A stretch of 44,112 bases of DNA from an uncultured Pelagibacteraceae bacterium (lineage in GTDB: Bacteria; Pseudomonadota; Alphaproteobacteria; Pelagibacterales; Pelagibacteraceae), in contig CACBWE010000006.1 of the NCBI GenBank assembly GCA_902542855.1, positions 1 through 44,112 on the forward strand, read 5' to 3'. Position 1 is the stretch's first letter, and each line of letters opens with the position of its first letter. Under the pieces are notes generated by a model that searched no databases, was not told where the DNA came from, and saw only the letters and a program-made list of their open reading frames with translations. This document shows positions 32,352 through 41,153 of the stretch, in pieces. The position numbers were made by a program, and so were the translations under genes.

Positions 32352-33353
32352 ATGATTAACTTTTCTTTGATGGGTGCTGGACGAATTGGAAAAATGCATG
32401 CTAAATTTATAGCAACACATCCAAAAGCAAAATTAAAATACATATATGACATTAATTCTGAGTTTGCTAAAGAAGTAGCAAAGTCAACAAATTGCTCAAT
32501 AGTATCTTCACCAGAGGAGGCAATTAATGCAGATGATATTGATGCAGTTCTTATAGCGTCTGCTACTCCAACCCATACTCAATTTATTACAATGGCAGCA
32601 AAAGCAGGAAAAGCAATTTTTTGTGAAAAGCCAATTGATTTAGATATCAATAAAGTGAATGAGTGCATGAAAAATATTAAAGGATCAAACGTTCCTATTC
32701 AAATTGGCTTTAATAGAAGGTTTGATGCCAGTCATTCAAAGGCACAACAAGCAAGGGTAAAAAAAGAAATTGGTGAATTGGAAATGGTTGTTATTACGAG
32801 TAGAGATCCTGAGCCTCCTGGAATTGATTATTTAAAAGCTGCTGGAGGATTTTTTAGAGATACTACGATTCATGATTTTGATTTAACTAGATTTATATTA
32901 GGAAATGATCCTGTAGTTCAAGTATCAGCATTTGGGGGTGCATTATTTGATAAAAATTCACAACAAGTAAAAGATCTGGATACCGCTATGTTTATTTTAA
33001 AATCAAAAAATGGTGTTTTAATTCATATTAACAACTCACGACGAGCAGTTTACGGATATGATCAAAGAGTTGAAGTATTTGGTAGTAAAGGAATGGTAAT
33101 TTCTAATAATCAAACTCCTACTTCTTTGGAAAGATACACGGGTACATCAACAAATGAAAAAGAACCTATACATTTCTTTTTTATTGAGAGATATGAGCAA
33201 GCTTACAGAGATCAATTTAATGAGTTTGTAAAATGCATTGAAAATAAAACAAAACCATTAGTAGGATTTGAGGATGGAAGAAACGCTTTAATAATAGCTA
33301 ATGCAGCATATGAATCCTTTGAAAGTGGTAAAGTAATAGATATAAAATTTTAA
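32352..33353 (+). CDS. iolG: Myo-inositol 2-dehydrogenase (IolG)
   Basis: 333 residues, Gfo/Idh/MocA family, which oxidises myo-inositol to scyllo-inosose with NAD, the first step of the pathway. Visible: FSLMGAGRIGKMHAKFIA, ASATPTHTQFI, catalytic Lys in FCEKPIDLD, PIQIGFNRRFDASHSK, EMVVITSRDPEPPG, and the catalytic Asp/His pair in RDTTIHDFDLTRFILG. These blocks are those of IolG rather than of general family members. Transcribed away from iolE and directly followed by an SDR gene (one-base gap). Confidence 0.92.
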   Translation: MINFSLMGAGRIGKMHAKFIATHPKAKLKYIYDINSEFAKEVAKSTNCSIVSSPEEAINADDIDAVLIASATPTHTQFITMAAKAGKAIFCEKPIDLDINKVNECMKNIKGSNVPIQIGFNRRFDASHSKAQQARVKKEIGELEMVVITSRDPEPPGIDYLKAAGGFFRDTTIHDFDLTRFILGNDPVVQVSAFGGALFDKNSQQVKDLDTAMFILKSKNGVLIHINNSRRAVYGYDQRVEVFGSKGMVISNNQTPTSLERYTGTSTNEKEPIHFFFIERYEQAYRDQFNEFVKCIENKTKPLVGFEDGRNALIIANAAYESFESGKVIDIKF

Positions 33354-33354
33354 C

Positions 33355-34209
33355 ATGTCTAATAAATATATATCTGAACAATCTAACCAATTTAAAAATA
33401 AGATAATAATTGTAACAGGAAGCACCCAAGGAAGTGGAGCTGAGACTGCAAAATTACTAGCAAATAGAGGCGCTAAGGGAATAACTATTTGTGGAAGAAA
33501 TAATGAAAAAGGAAACAAGGTAAAATCTGAAATAGAAAGCATGGGTGCAGAATGCTTATACGTTCAAGCAGATTTAGAAAAACTTGAAGACTGTAAAAAA
33601 ATAGTTTCTGAAACTGATAAAAAATTTAATACGGTAGATTCTTTTATAAATGTTGCCGCTTTTACTGAGAGAGGAACTATCTTAAGCACAACAGAGGAAA
33701 ATTATGATAAAAATTTTAATGTAAATGTAAAAGCTCCTCTTTTTATGATGCAAGACGTTATAAAAATAATGATTAGAGATAAAAAAAAAGGAACTATAGC
33801 TCATATTTTATCAATGGCTGGATATAGTGGTATGCCTTTCTTAACTGCTTACAGCTCCTCTAAAGCAGCATTAGCAGTAATGATTAAAAATGTTGCAAAT
33901 TCAGTTTCTGGTCATCAAATAAGAGTGAATGGTGTAAATCTAGGATGGACAGATACACCAGCAGAAACCGTAATTCAGAAAAAATTTCACAACGCAGATG
34001 ATAATTGGTTAAAAAAAGCTGAGTCAAAAGTTCCTTTTAAAAGATTAAACAAACCTTTAGATGTTGCTAAGATTTTGGCTTTCTTGTGCTCAGATGAGTC
34101 AGGAATTATGACTGGTAGCATTGTTGATTTTGATCAAACAGTTGCTGGATGGCATTCTTATTCAGCATATGACACAAAGGTATTAGACGATAGTATTTTA
34201 GGTGAGTGA
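33355..34209 (+). CDS. Short-chain dehydrogenase/reductase (SDR)
   Basis: 284-residue classical SDR: VTGSTQGSGAETAKLL cofactor loop, CGRNNEKG after strand two (Arg/Asn favour NADP), NVAA in place of NNAG, catalytic Ser in LSMAGYSGM and Tyr/Lys in YSSSKAAL. It starts one base after the iolG stop, so it is co-expressed, and precedes an aldo/keto reductase gene. It could oxidise another inositol isomer or a downstream deoxy-sugar acid. C-terminus has an extended tail (SYSAYDTKVLDDSILGE). Confidence 0.87.
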   Translation: MSNKYISEQSNQFKNKIIIVTGSTQGSGAETAKLLANRGAKGITICGRNNEKGNKVKSEIESMGAECLYVQADLEKLEDCKKIVSETDKKFNTVDSFINVAAFTERGTILSTTEENYDKNFNVNVKAPLFMMQDVIKIMIRDKKKGTIAHILSMAGYSGMPFLTAYSSSKAALAVMIKNVANSVSGHQIRVNGVNLGWTDTPAETVIQKKFHNADDNWLKKAESKVPFKRLNKPLDVAKILAFLCSDESGIMTGSIVDFDQTVAGWHSYSAYDTKVLDDSILGE

Positions 34210-34227
34210 AACTAGAAAAATTAACTT

Positions 34228-35190
34228 ATGAAAAAAAATAAAATCAAAGATACTGGTTTGGAAGTTACAGAATTAAGTTTTGGAACATCCTCTCTGGGAA
34301 GTATGCCAGATACTTATGGTTATGAAGTACCAGAGCAAAGAGCTCAGGAAACGTTAAAAAGATTTTTTCAAGGTCCAGTAAATATGCTTGATACTTCAAG
34401 AAATTATGCAATGGGAGAAAGTGAAAAAAGGATTGGAATTGCAATAAAGGAAAATGGAGGTTGGCCAGAAAATTTTATCTTATCAACAAAAATTGATAGA
34501 AACATGGAAACGCTAGTTCTTGATAAAAAAAGAACAAGAGAATCTATTGAAGAAAGTTTAAAAACTTTAAATGTAGATTCTGTTGATATTTTATTTCTTC
34601 ATGATCCAGAATACGTAAAAGATGTAAATGATGTCACTAAAAAAGATGGTGCATTGGATGAGTTATTTAAAATAAAAGAAGAGGGCTTGGCTAAAGCAGT
34701 TGGTTTAGCTATGGGAAAAATAAATGTAATGTTTCCTATTTTAAAAAATTGGGACTTTGATGTGATAATTAATCATAACAGATATACTTTATTAAATAGA
34801 GAAGCGGATGAGATGTATAGCTATGCTCACAGTAAAAATATATCTATTTTTAATGCTGCTCCTTATGCTGGTGGTGTTTTAGCAAAAGGTCCAAGTAACT
34901 TTAAAAAAATAACTTATCAAGATGTTACAGAAGAAAAACTTGCACCTGCTAAAGAAATAGAAAAAGTTTGTAAAAAATATAATGTTGAAATGGGCGCAGC
35001 TGCTTTACAGTTTTCAATGAAAGATAAGAGAATCACCTCTACTATATGCGGTGTTACTAGTGTTCAGAGTATTGAAAAAAACCTGTCATGGGCTCAAACA
35101 AGAATCCCAGATAAATTTTGGAACGAACTTTTAAAATTACCTTTCTCAACAAAAGATCCAGAATCTGAAAGAATATTTACACCTGGTTAA
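34228..35190 (+). CDS. Aldo/keto reductase, D-threo-aldose 1-dehydrogenase-like
   Basis: 320-residue aldo/keto reductase: VTELSFGTSSLGS start, catalytic Asp and Tyr in MLDTSRNYAMGESEKRIG, Lys in ILSTKIDRN, His in ILFLHDPEYV, and a cofactor stretch TICGVTSVQSIEKN near the C-terminus. The LGxGxSExRxG pattern is that of L-fucose/D-arabinose/galactose 1-dehydrogenases. Third gene of the iolG-SDR-AKR operon and 140 bases before the MalE-type ABC operon, so it could serve either, for example by oxidising a released hexose to its lactone. Confidence 0.88.
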   Translation: MKKNKIKDTGLEVTELSFGTSSLGSMPDTYGYEVPEQRAQETLKRFFQGPVNMLDTSRNYAMGESEKRIGIAIKENGGWPENFILSTKIDRNMETLVLDKKRTRESIEESLKTLNVDSVDILFLHDPEYVKDVNDVTKKDGALDELFKIKEEGLAKAVGLAMGKINVMFPILKNWDFDVIINHNRYTLLNREADEMYSYAHSKNISIFNAAPYAGGVLAKGPSNFKKITYQDVTEEKLAPAKEIEKVCKKYNVEMGAAALQFSMKDKRITSTICGVTSVQSIEKNLSWAQTRIPDKFWNELLKLPFSTKDPESERIFTPG

Positions 35191-35330
35191 ATTTTAAAAG
35201 ATTTATGAATAAGATAATTGTATATTTATTTTGTTAATTTAATAATCAACGATTACTGGGGATAATTTTTAATTGTAATCAATTTTAAAAATACATAATC
35301 TATAAAGCATAAATTAAAAAAGGAGCATAA

Positions 35331-36575
35331 ATGAAAAAGGTTATTATCTCATTAATAATGATGTTTGGAATAATCTCTTCAACTTCATTCGCTGGTACTT
35401 TAGTGATAAACACAGATACATCTGATGCAGCACCTAAAGAAGCTTTTGAATATATTATTAAAAAATTTGAAGAAGAAAACCCAGACGTCACAGTAAAATG
35501 GAATGTTTTTGACCATGAAGGTTACAAACAATCCATAAGAAATTTTTTAAACACTGATCCACCTGATGTTGCAAACTGGTATGCTGGAAATAGAATGCTA
35601 CCATTTGTAAGAGCAGGTTTGTTTGAAGATGTCTCTGATATTTGGAAAGACTCAGGTTGGGTAGACGGAAACCTCTCTGAAAATATGGAGCATGCTAAAA
35701 AATCAATGACTATTGGTGGTAAGCAATGGGGCATTCCTTACACTTATTATCAGTGGGGGGTGTATTACAGGAAAGATTTATTTACAGCTAATGGAATATC
35801 TGTACCAACTACATGGGATGATTTTGTAGCTGCATGCGCTACGTTAAAAGCTGCAGGTATTACACCTATTACAATTGGATCAAAGTATCTTTGGACAACA
35901 GCCGGTGTTTTTGATTATTTAAATCTTAGAACAAATGGCTATGAGTTTCATATGGATTTAACACTAGGTAAGGTTCCTTACACAGACCCAAAAGTGCAAG
36001 CGGTATTTGATAAATGGGATGAGCTTGTGAAGCCTGGTTACTTCTTAGAAAATCATGCGGCACTTAGTTGGCAAGAAGCTTTAACTCCTATGGTGAACGG
36101 TGAAGCAGCAATGTATGTAATGGGTAACTTTGCTGTTGCTCCTTTAAAAGAGGCTGGCTTAAGAGACTCTAATTTGGGTTTCTTCCAGTTCCCTGAAATC
36201 ACACCAGGTATCCCAATGGCTGAAGAAGCACCTACGGATACTGTGCATATACCTTCTAAAGCTAAAAATAAAACTGATGCTAAGCGTTTCTTAATATTTA
36301 TGTCTAGAGCAGATGTGCAAGAAGAGATCAATAAAATATTAGGTCAGCTTCCTATTAACAAAAACTCAAGTGTTAAAAAAGGAGACCCTTTCTTAGCGGC
36401 AGGATTAAATATGCTAAATAATGCTTATGCAATGGCTCAATTTTACGATAGAGACGCTCCAGCTCAAATGGCATCAGAGGGTATGAAAGGCTTTCAAGAA
36501 TATATGTCTAATCCTGACAGAAGACAAAAAATCTTAGAAAGATTAGAAAAAGTACGTCAAAGAGTTTATAAATAA
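35331..36575 (+). CDS. ABC transporter periplasmic sugar-binding protein (MalE/UgpB type)
   Basis: 414-residue extracellular solute-binding protein family 1. Signal peptide MKKVIISLIMMFGIISS, cleavage near TSFAG. Visible: VINTDTSDAAPKEAF, FEEENPDVTVKW, DPPDVANWYAGNRM, WGIPYTYYQWGVYYRKDLF, PTTWDDFVAAC, ITPITIGSKYLWTT, GEAAMYVMGNFAV, and IPSKAKNKTDAKRFLIF. It has a strong AGGAG ribosome site. It likely binds a short glycoside or oligosaccharide, given the two glycoside hydrolases downstream. A hairpin follows it at 36584. Confidence 0.94.
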   Translation: MKKVIISLIMMFGIISSTSFAGTLVINTDTSDAAPKEAFEYIIKKFEEENPDVTVKWNVFDHEGYKQSIRNFLNTDPPDVANWYAGNRMLPFVRAGLFEDVSDIWKDSGWVDGNLSENMEHAKKSMTIGGKQWGIPYTYYQWGVYYRKDLFTANGISVPTTWDDFVAACATLKAAGITPITIGSKYLWTTAGVFDYLNLRTNGYEFHMDLTLGKVPYTDPKVQAVFDKWDELVKPGYFLENHAALSWQEALTPMVNGEAAMYVMGNFAVAPLKEAGLRDSNLGFFQFPEITPGIPMAEEAPTDTVHIPSKAKNKTDAKRFLIFMSRADVQEEINKILGQLPINKNSSVKKGDPFLAAGLNMLNNAYAMAQFYDRDAPAQMASEGMKGFQEYMSNPDRRQKILERLEKVRQRVYK

Positions 36576-36583
36576 ACTTTTAA

Positions 36584-36617
36584 TTTAACTGTGGGGCTTA
36601 ATAGCCCCTCAGTTAAA
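36584..36617 (+). terminator. Stem-loop after the MalE-type gene (mRNA stabiliser or weak terminator)
   Basis: TTTAACTG-T-GGGGC pairs with GCCCC-T-CAGTTAAA (single T-T mismatch) around a six-base loop, eight bases after the stop. No T-run follows, so it more likely protects the upstream binding-protein message than ends transcription. Confidence 0.7.
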
Positions 36618-36651
36618 AATTAGATTTCATCAATTTGTAAAATAAAATTAT

Positions 36652-37572
36652 ATGGAACTAAATAATTCAAAACCAAAAAGAATTACTTGGTGGCAAAAAA
36701 ATCAAATTAAAATTAGCCCATGGATTTTTCTAGCTCCAGGATTAATATTTTTTTTTATTTACGTAATAGCCCCAATATTTGTGTCTATTGGTATTTCTTT
36801 TTATCAATGGGATGGATTATCTCCATCTATATATGTTGGTCTTCAAAATTACATTGAACTTTTAGATGATGAATATTTTTACATTTCACTTTGGAATAAT
36901 CTTAAATGGTTAATATTTTTTATGTTGGCAGTTCCTATTGGCTTAGGACTAGCAATATTTTTAAACCAAATTGTTTTTGGAATTAGATTAATAAAATCTC
37001 TATTTTTTTTTCCATTTGTAATTTCTCAAGTAGTAATTGGTCTTATTTTTACTTGGTTTTACCAACCAAATTATGGGGTTATTGCACCCTTTCTAGATTT
37101 AATTGGATTAGAAGGATTTTCAATTCTTGCAAATGAAAACAGTGCTACTTATGGGATAATATTTGCAGGTCTATATCCACAAATTGCTTATTGTTTAATT
37201 TTATATTTAACAGGACTTAACAATATTAACCCTGAACAAATTGAGGCTGGAAGAATGGATGGCGCCAAAGGATTTCATTTATTTTGGAATATAGTACTTC
37301 CACAACTAAGACACGCTACCTTTTTAGCAATTGTAGTAACTGTGATTGGTGCGCTTAGAAGTTTTGATATGGTGGCAATAATGACTCAAGGTGGACCTTA
37401 TGGTTATTCAAATGTCTTAGCGTATTACATGTTTGAGCAAGCTTTAAGTGAATACGGTTACAGAATGGGATACGGTTCAGCGATAGCAACTGTTTTATTC
37501 ACAATAATGATGTTTTATATTTTGTTTTTTATATACAGAATGTATCGAAACGAGAGGGAGGATAATAATTAA
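36652..37572 (+). CDS. Sugar ABC transporter permease (MalF/UgpA type)
   Basis: 306 residues, six hydrophobic helices. Visible: ISPWIFLAPGLIFFFIYVIAP, SIGISFYQWDG, FVGLxNY-like YVGLQNYIELLDD, the coupling-helix EAA loop in NPEQIEAGRMDGAKGFHLFWNIVLPQLRH, and AIMTQGGPYGYSN. Forms the membrane channel with the MalG-type protein that starts directly at its stop. Needs the MalK/UgpC-type ATPase, probably the one at 41154. Confidence 0.93.
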   Translation: MELNNSKPKRITWWQKNQIKISPWIFLAPGLIFFFIYVIAPIFVSIGISFYQWDGLSPSIYVGLQNYIELLDDEYFYISLWNNLKWLIFFMLAVPIGLGLAIFLNQIVFGIRLIKSLFFFPFVISQVVIGLIFTWFYQPNYGVIAPFLDLIGLEGFSILANENSATYGIIFAGLYPQIAYCLILYLTGLNNINPEQIEAGRMDGAKGFHLFWNIVLPQLRHATFLAIVVTVIGALRSFDMVAIMTQGGPYGYSNVLAYYMFEQALSEYGYRMGYGSAIATVLFTIMMFYILFFIYRMYRNEREDNN

Positions 37573-38424
37573 ATGTTCCCTACTCCAATTCATCAAAGAC
37601 CAATCGTAAATCAATATATTTATAAAGTATTTTTGCCTATTTCATTAATTATCTGGTTGATACCAATATTTGGTATTTTAATGACATCAATAAGAGGTTT
37701 AGGAGACATTACTGCTGGAAATATGTGGGGAACACCAAGTGAATTTTTACTTTTTTCTAATTTACATGATGTTTTCACTAATACTCCAATGGTTAAATAC
37801 ACTTTAAATAGCTTTAAAGTAACCATACCAACAATGTTAGGAGCAGTTGCTTTGAGCTGTATGACTGGCTTTGCTCTTGCGCGATATAAGTTTAAGACAA
37901 ATTTAATAATATTTTTTATTTTTATAGCTGGAAACTTTGTTCCATTTCAAATTTTAATGATACCGGTCAGAGATCTGACTTTTAAAATTGGTCTTTACAA
38001 TACTATTACAGGATTAGTATTGTTTCATGTAGCTTTTCAAACCGGGTTTTGTACACTTTTTATGAGGAATTTTATTAAAGCCCTACCTCAAGAGCTTATT
38101 GAGGCTGCGAGAATGGATGGGGCATCAGAATTTAAAATATTTTGGAAAATAATATTACCTTTAACTAGACCAGCTATAGCAGCACTGTGTGTATTAATTT
38201 TTACATTTATATGGAACGATTATTTTTGGGCAACTGTATTAATACAAGGTGATCATGCAATGCCAATTACTGCTGGATTAAAATCATTAAATGGTCAATG
38301 GATTACAGCTTATCACTTATTATCAACTGGATCTATTGTTGCTGCGATACCTCCTGTTATTATGTTTTTTTTAATGCAAAAACATTTTATTGCTGGATTA
38401 ACTCTTGGAGCAACTAAAGGATAG
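37573..38424 (+). CDS. Sugar ABC transporter permease (MalG/UgpE type)
   Basis: 283 residues, six helices. Visible: LIPIFGILMTSIRGLGDI, SLTNYxxxF-like block replaced by FSNLHDVFTNTP, GALALAR-like TGFALARYKFK, NFVPFQILMIPVRDL, the EAA loop in PQELIEAARMDGASEFKIFWKIILPLTRPA, and IWNDYFWATVLIQ. Ends one base before the MelA-type gene (ATG at 38426). Partner of the MalF-type permease. Confidence 0.93.
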   Translation: MFPTPIHQRPIVNQYIYKVFLPISLIIWLIPIFGILMTSIRGLGDITAGNMWGTPSEFLLFSNLHDVFTNTPMVKYTLNSFKVTIPTMLGAVALSCMTGFALARYKFKTNLIIFFIFIAGNFVPFQILMIPVRDLTFKIGLYNTITGLVLFHVAFQTGFCTLFMRNFIKALPQELIEAARMDGASEFKIFWKIILPLTRPAIAALCVLIFTFIWNDYFWATVLIQGDHAMPITAGLKSLNGQWITAYHLLSTGSIVAAIPPVIMFFLMQKHFIAGLTLGATKG

Positions 38425-38425
38425 T

Positions 38426-39754
38426 ATGATTAAAGTTACTTTTATTGGAGCAGGAAGTACTGTATTTATGAAAAATATACTTACAGATATTTTGCTTGAA
38501 AAAAATTTCAGCAACTGTGAAATAGTTTTACAAGATATTGATATAAGAAGATTAAAAACTTCAAATTTAGTAGCAGAAAAAGTTGCAAAATCAATAGGTG
38601 CTAATCCGAAGATTATAACTGAAAAAAATCAAAAAAAAGCACTTAGAGGAGCTGACTTTGTAATTTTGATGTTTCAAATAGGTGGTTATGAGCCCTCTAC
38701 AGTTATTGATTTTGAAATTCCAGCAAAGTATGGATTAAAACAAACTATTGGTGACACTTTAGGTATAGGTGGAATCATGAGAGGGTTAAGAACTGTCCCT
38801 GCTTTATTGTCTGTTGTAAAAGATATGAATGAAGTTTGTCCAAGCGGAATAATGTTACAGTACGTTAATCCTATGGCAATAAATTGTTTGGCATTATCTA
38901 AATTTGCACCTGAACTTAAATATGTTGGACTTTGTCATTCTGTACAAGGAACTGCTGAAGATTTAGCAAAAGATATTGGCGAAGACATAAAAAATATTAG
39001 TTATGAATGTTCGGGTATTAATCATATGTCTTTTTTTACTAAATTTGAAAAGATTAACTCTGATGGAACAAAAGAAAATCTTTATCCTAAAATTTTTAAA
39101 GCTGGAAAAGAAAAAACATTTGGAACTAATTGGGATGGATGCACAAATGAAGTTAGATATAAAGTTTTAGAAAAACTTGGATATTTTGTTACTGAATCAT
39201 CTGAACACTTTGCAGAATATACACCGTGGTTTATTAAAAATAACAGAGAGGACTTATTAAGTGAATTCAACATTCCAATTAATGAATATATTCGAAGATG
39301 TAAAAAACAAATTAAAGAATGGGATCAACAAGAACAAAGTTTATTAAATGGGGAAAAATTTGTTTGTAAAAAATCTTTAGAATATGCGTCACGAATAATT
39401 GTATCAATTGTAGACGGCAAAGAAGATACAATTAATGGAAATGTTTTAAATAATAAATTAATCTCTAATTTACCAGAAGATTGTTGTGTTGAAGTACCAT
39501 GCAAAATAAATAATAAAGGTATTAATCCACAAAAAGTTGATAATTTACCTATGCATTTAGCAAATTTAATGAAAACTAATATAAATGTTCAACAGTTGAC
39601 TGTTGAAGCCTTAAAGACAAAAAAAAAGGAGACTGTTTATCATGCAGCTATGTTGGATCCACTTACTTCTTCTTTATTAAGTTTAGATCAAATTAGTTCT
39701 ATGGTAGATGAATTATTAATAGCTCACAAAAATTGGATACCAGTATTTAATTAA
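38426..39754 (+). CDS. melA: Glycoside hydrolase family 4, MelA-type alpha-galactosidase
   Basis: 442 residues, GH4, an NAD- and manganese-dependent cytoplasmic glycosidase with an oxidation-elimination mechanism. It follows E. coli MelA closely by eye: VTFIGAGSTVFMKNIL, VILMFQIGGYEPSTVIDFEI, KQTIGDTLGIGGIMRGLRTVP, MLQYVNPMAIN, the metal ligands Cys in GLCHSVQGTAEDLA and His in SGINHMSFF. I use the ATG at 38426, two bases after the permease stop; a TTG at 38405 would overlap the permease. No signal peptide, so it acts on imported glycosides with a terminal alpha-galactose or a similar sugar. Confidence 0.9.
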   Translation: MIKVTFIGAGSTVFMKNILTDILLEKNFSNCEIVLQDIDIRRLKTSNLVAEKVAKSIGANPKIITEKNQKKALRGADFVILMFQIGGYEPSTVIDFEIPAKYGLKQTIGDTLGIGGIMRGLRTVPALLSVVKDMNEVCPSGIMLQYVNPMAINCLALSKFAPELKYVGLCHSVQGTAEDLAKDIGEDIKNISYECSGINHMSFFTKFEKINSDGTKENLYPKIFKAGKEKTFGTNWDGCTNEVRYKVLEKLGYFVTESSEHFAEYTPWFIKNNREDLLSEFNIPINEYIRRCKKQIKEWDQQEQSLLNGEKFVCKKSLEYASRIIVSIVDGKEDTINGNVLNNKLISNLPEDCCVEVPCKINNKGINPQKVDNLPMHLANLMKTNINVQQLTVEALKTKKKETVYHAAMLDPLTSSLLSLDQISSMVDELLIAHKNWIPVFN

Positions 39755-39755
39755 T

Positions 39756-41117
39756 ATGAAAAATAAATTTCCTAATGGTTTTTTTTGGGGAACGGCTACA
39801 GCAAGTTACCAAATAGAAGGTGCTACAGGTAAAGGCGGAAAAAGCAAAAGTATTTGGGATACTTTTACACATACACCTGGAAAAGTTAAAAATAATGAAA
39901 ACGGAGATACTGCTGTTGATCATTATCATAGATATGAAGAAGATATTGAGCTGATGGCTAATATAAATTTAAATTCATATAGATTTTCTTTAGCATGGAC
40001 ACGAATTATTCCAGAGGGGGCGGGTAAAATAAATCCAAAAGGAGTAGATTTTTATTCAAGGTTGATAGACAAGTGTTTGGAAAAAAATATTGAGCCTTTC
40101 ATAACTTTATATCATTGGGATCTTCCTCAATCCCTACAAGATAAAGGGGGTTGGGCAAATAGAGACATGGCAAAAATATTTTCAGATTATTCAGAGGCTA
40201 TTGTTAAAAATTTTGGAGACAGATGTAATCATTTTATCACATTTAATGAACCACAAGTTTTTACTATTCATGGATATGTAGATGGTTACATGGCTCCAGG
40301 ATACAAAGATTTAGAAAAATACTTTGCATCAATACATAATGTTAATCTTGCACATGGTACAGCTTTTCAAGCAATGAAATCTTTAAATAATAATATAAAA
40401 ATTGGCTGTACTTTAAATATGGCGCCATGTATTCCTGCTACAAAATCAAGTGGAGATCTTCATGCAACTAAATTATTCGATACTCATTGGAATAGATCAT
40501 TTGCCGACCCTATGTATCTTGGAAGATATCCTGAATTACTAATTAATGATGTCTCAAAACATATTCAACAAGATGATATGAAAACTATTTTTCAAAAAAA
40601 TGATTTTATTGGATTAAATCATTATCAACATATTAGAATTAAAGCTGATAATAAACATTTACTTAAAGCAAGAGGAGCATTCAATGATGAATTACCTTTT
40701 GGTCTTGATGGTAAAGATACAAAGTTAACTCTTATGGGATGGGAAATTGTTCCAGATGCTTATTATGATCAAATTATGGATTTAAAAAATAATTATGGAA
40801 ATCCAGATATTTATCTAACTGAAAACGGTGCAGCATATCCAGATTTAATTGAAAAAAATGGAGAAATAAAAGACAACGATCGTATTGATTACTTTAAGAA
40901 GTATTTAAGTGCTGTAAAAAAATCAATTGATAATGGAGCTAAAGTTAAAAGCTACTTTGCATGGACATTTATGGATAATTTTGAATGGGCGTTAGGTTTT
41001 GAAAAGAGATTTGGAATAGTGCATGTTGATTTTAAAACTTTAAAAAGAACCCCCAAAAAATCATATTATTTTTTCAAAAAGCTTGTAGAACAAAATTCAA
41101 TTCCTTTAGATTTTTAA
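39756..41117 (+). CDS. Glycoside hydrolase family 1 beta-glucosidase/beta-galactosidase
   Basis: 453 residues, the normal GH1 length. Visible: FPNGFFWGTATASYQIEGA, SIWDTFTHTPGKV, NSYRFSLAWTRIIPEG, ITLYHWDLPQSL, the acid/base Glu in TFNEPQVF (NEP), the nucleophile Glu in YLTENGAAY (TENG), and the substrate-contacting FMDNFEWALGFEKRFGI. No signal peptide. It starts one base after the MelA gene. GH1 enzymes release beta-linked glucose, galactose or fucose from short glycosides, here probably after the alpha-linked sugar is removed by MelA. Confidence 0.93.
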   Translation: MKNKFPNGFFWGTATASYQIEGATGKGGKSKSIWDTFTHTPGKVKNNENGDTAVDHYHRYEEDIELMANINLNSYRFSLAWTRIIPEGAGKINPKGVDFYSRLIDKCLEKNIEPFITLYHWDLPQSLQDKGGWANRDMAKIFSDYSEAIVKNFGDRCNHFITFNEPQVFTIHGYVDGYMAPGYKDLEKYFASIHNVNLAHGTAFQAMKSLNNNIKIGCTLNMAPCIPATKSSGDLHATKLFDTHWNRSFADPMYLGRYPELLINDVSKHIQQDDMKTIFQKNDFIGLNHYQHIRIKADNKHLLKARGAFNDELPFGLDGKDTKLTLMGWEIVPDAYYDQIMDLKNNYGNPDIYLTENGAAYPDLIEKNGEIKDNDRIDYFKKYLSAVKKSIDNGAKVKSYFAWTFMDNFEWALGFEKRFGIVHVDFKTLKRTPKKSYYFFKKLVEQNSIPLDF

Positions 41118-41153
41118 ATTAAATCTAAATTAAAACTTATTAAAAAAGATAAA

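Noticed and set aside
35251-35280. GATTAC ... GTAATC repeat before the MalE-type gene
   Set aside because: Six-base arms 18 bases apart are weak in this AT-rich gap; not listed as an operator.
38405-38425. TTG start for the MelA-type gene
   Set aside because: It lies in the permease coding region; the ATG at 38426 matches the MelA N-terminus.
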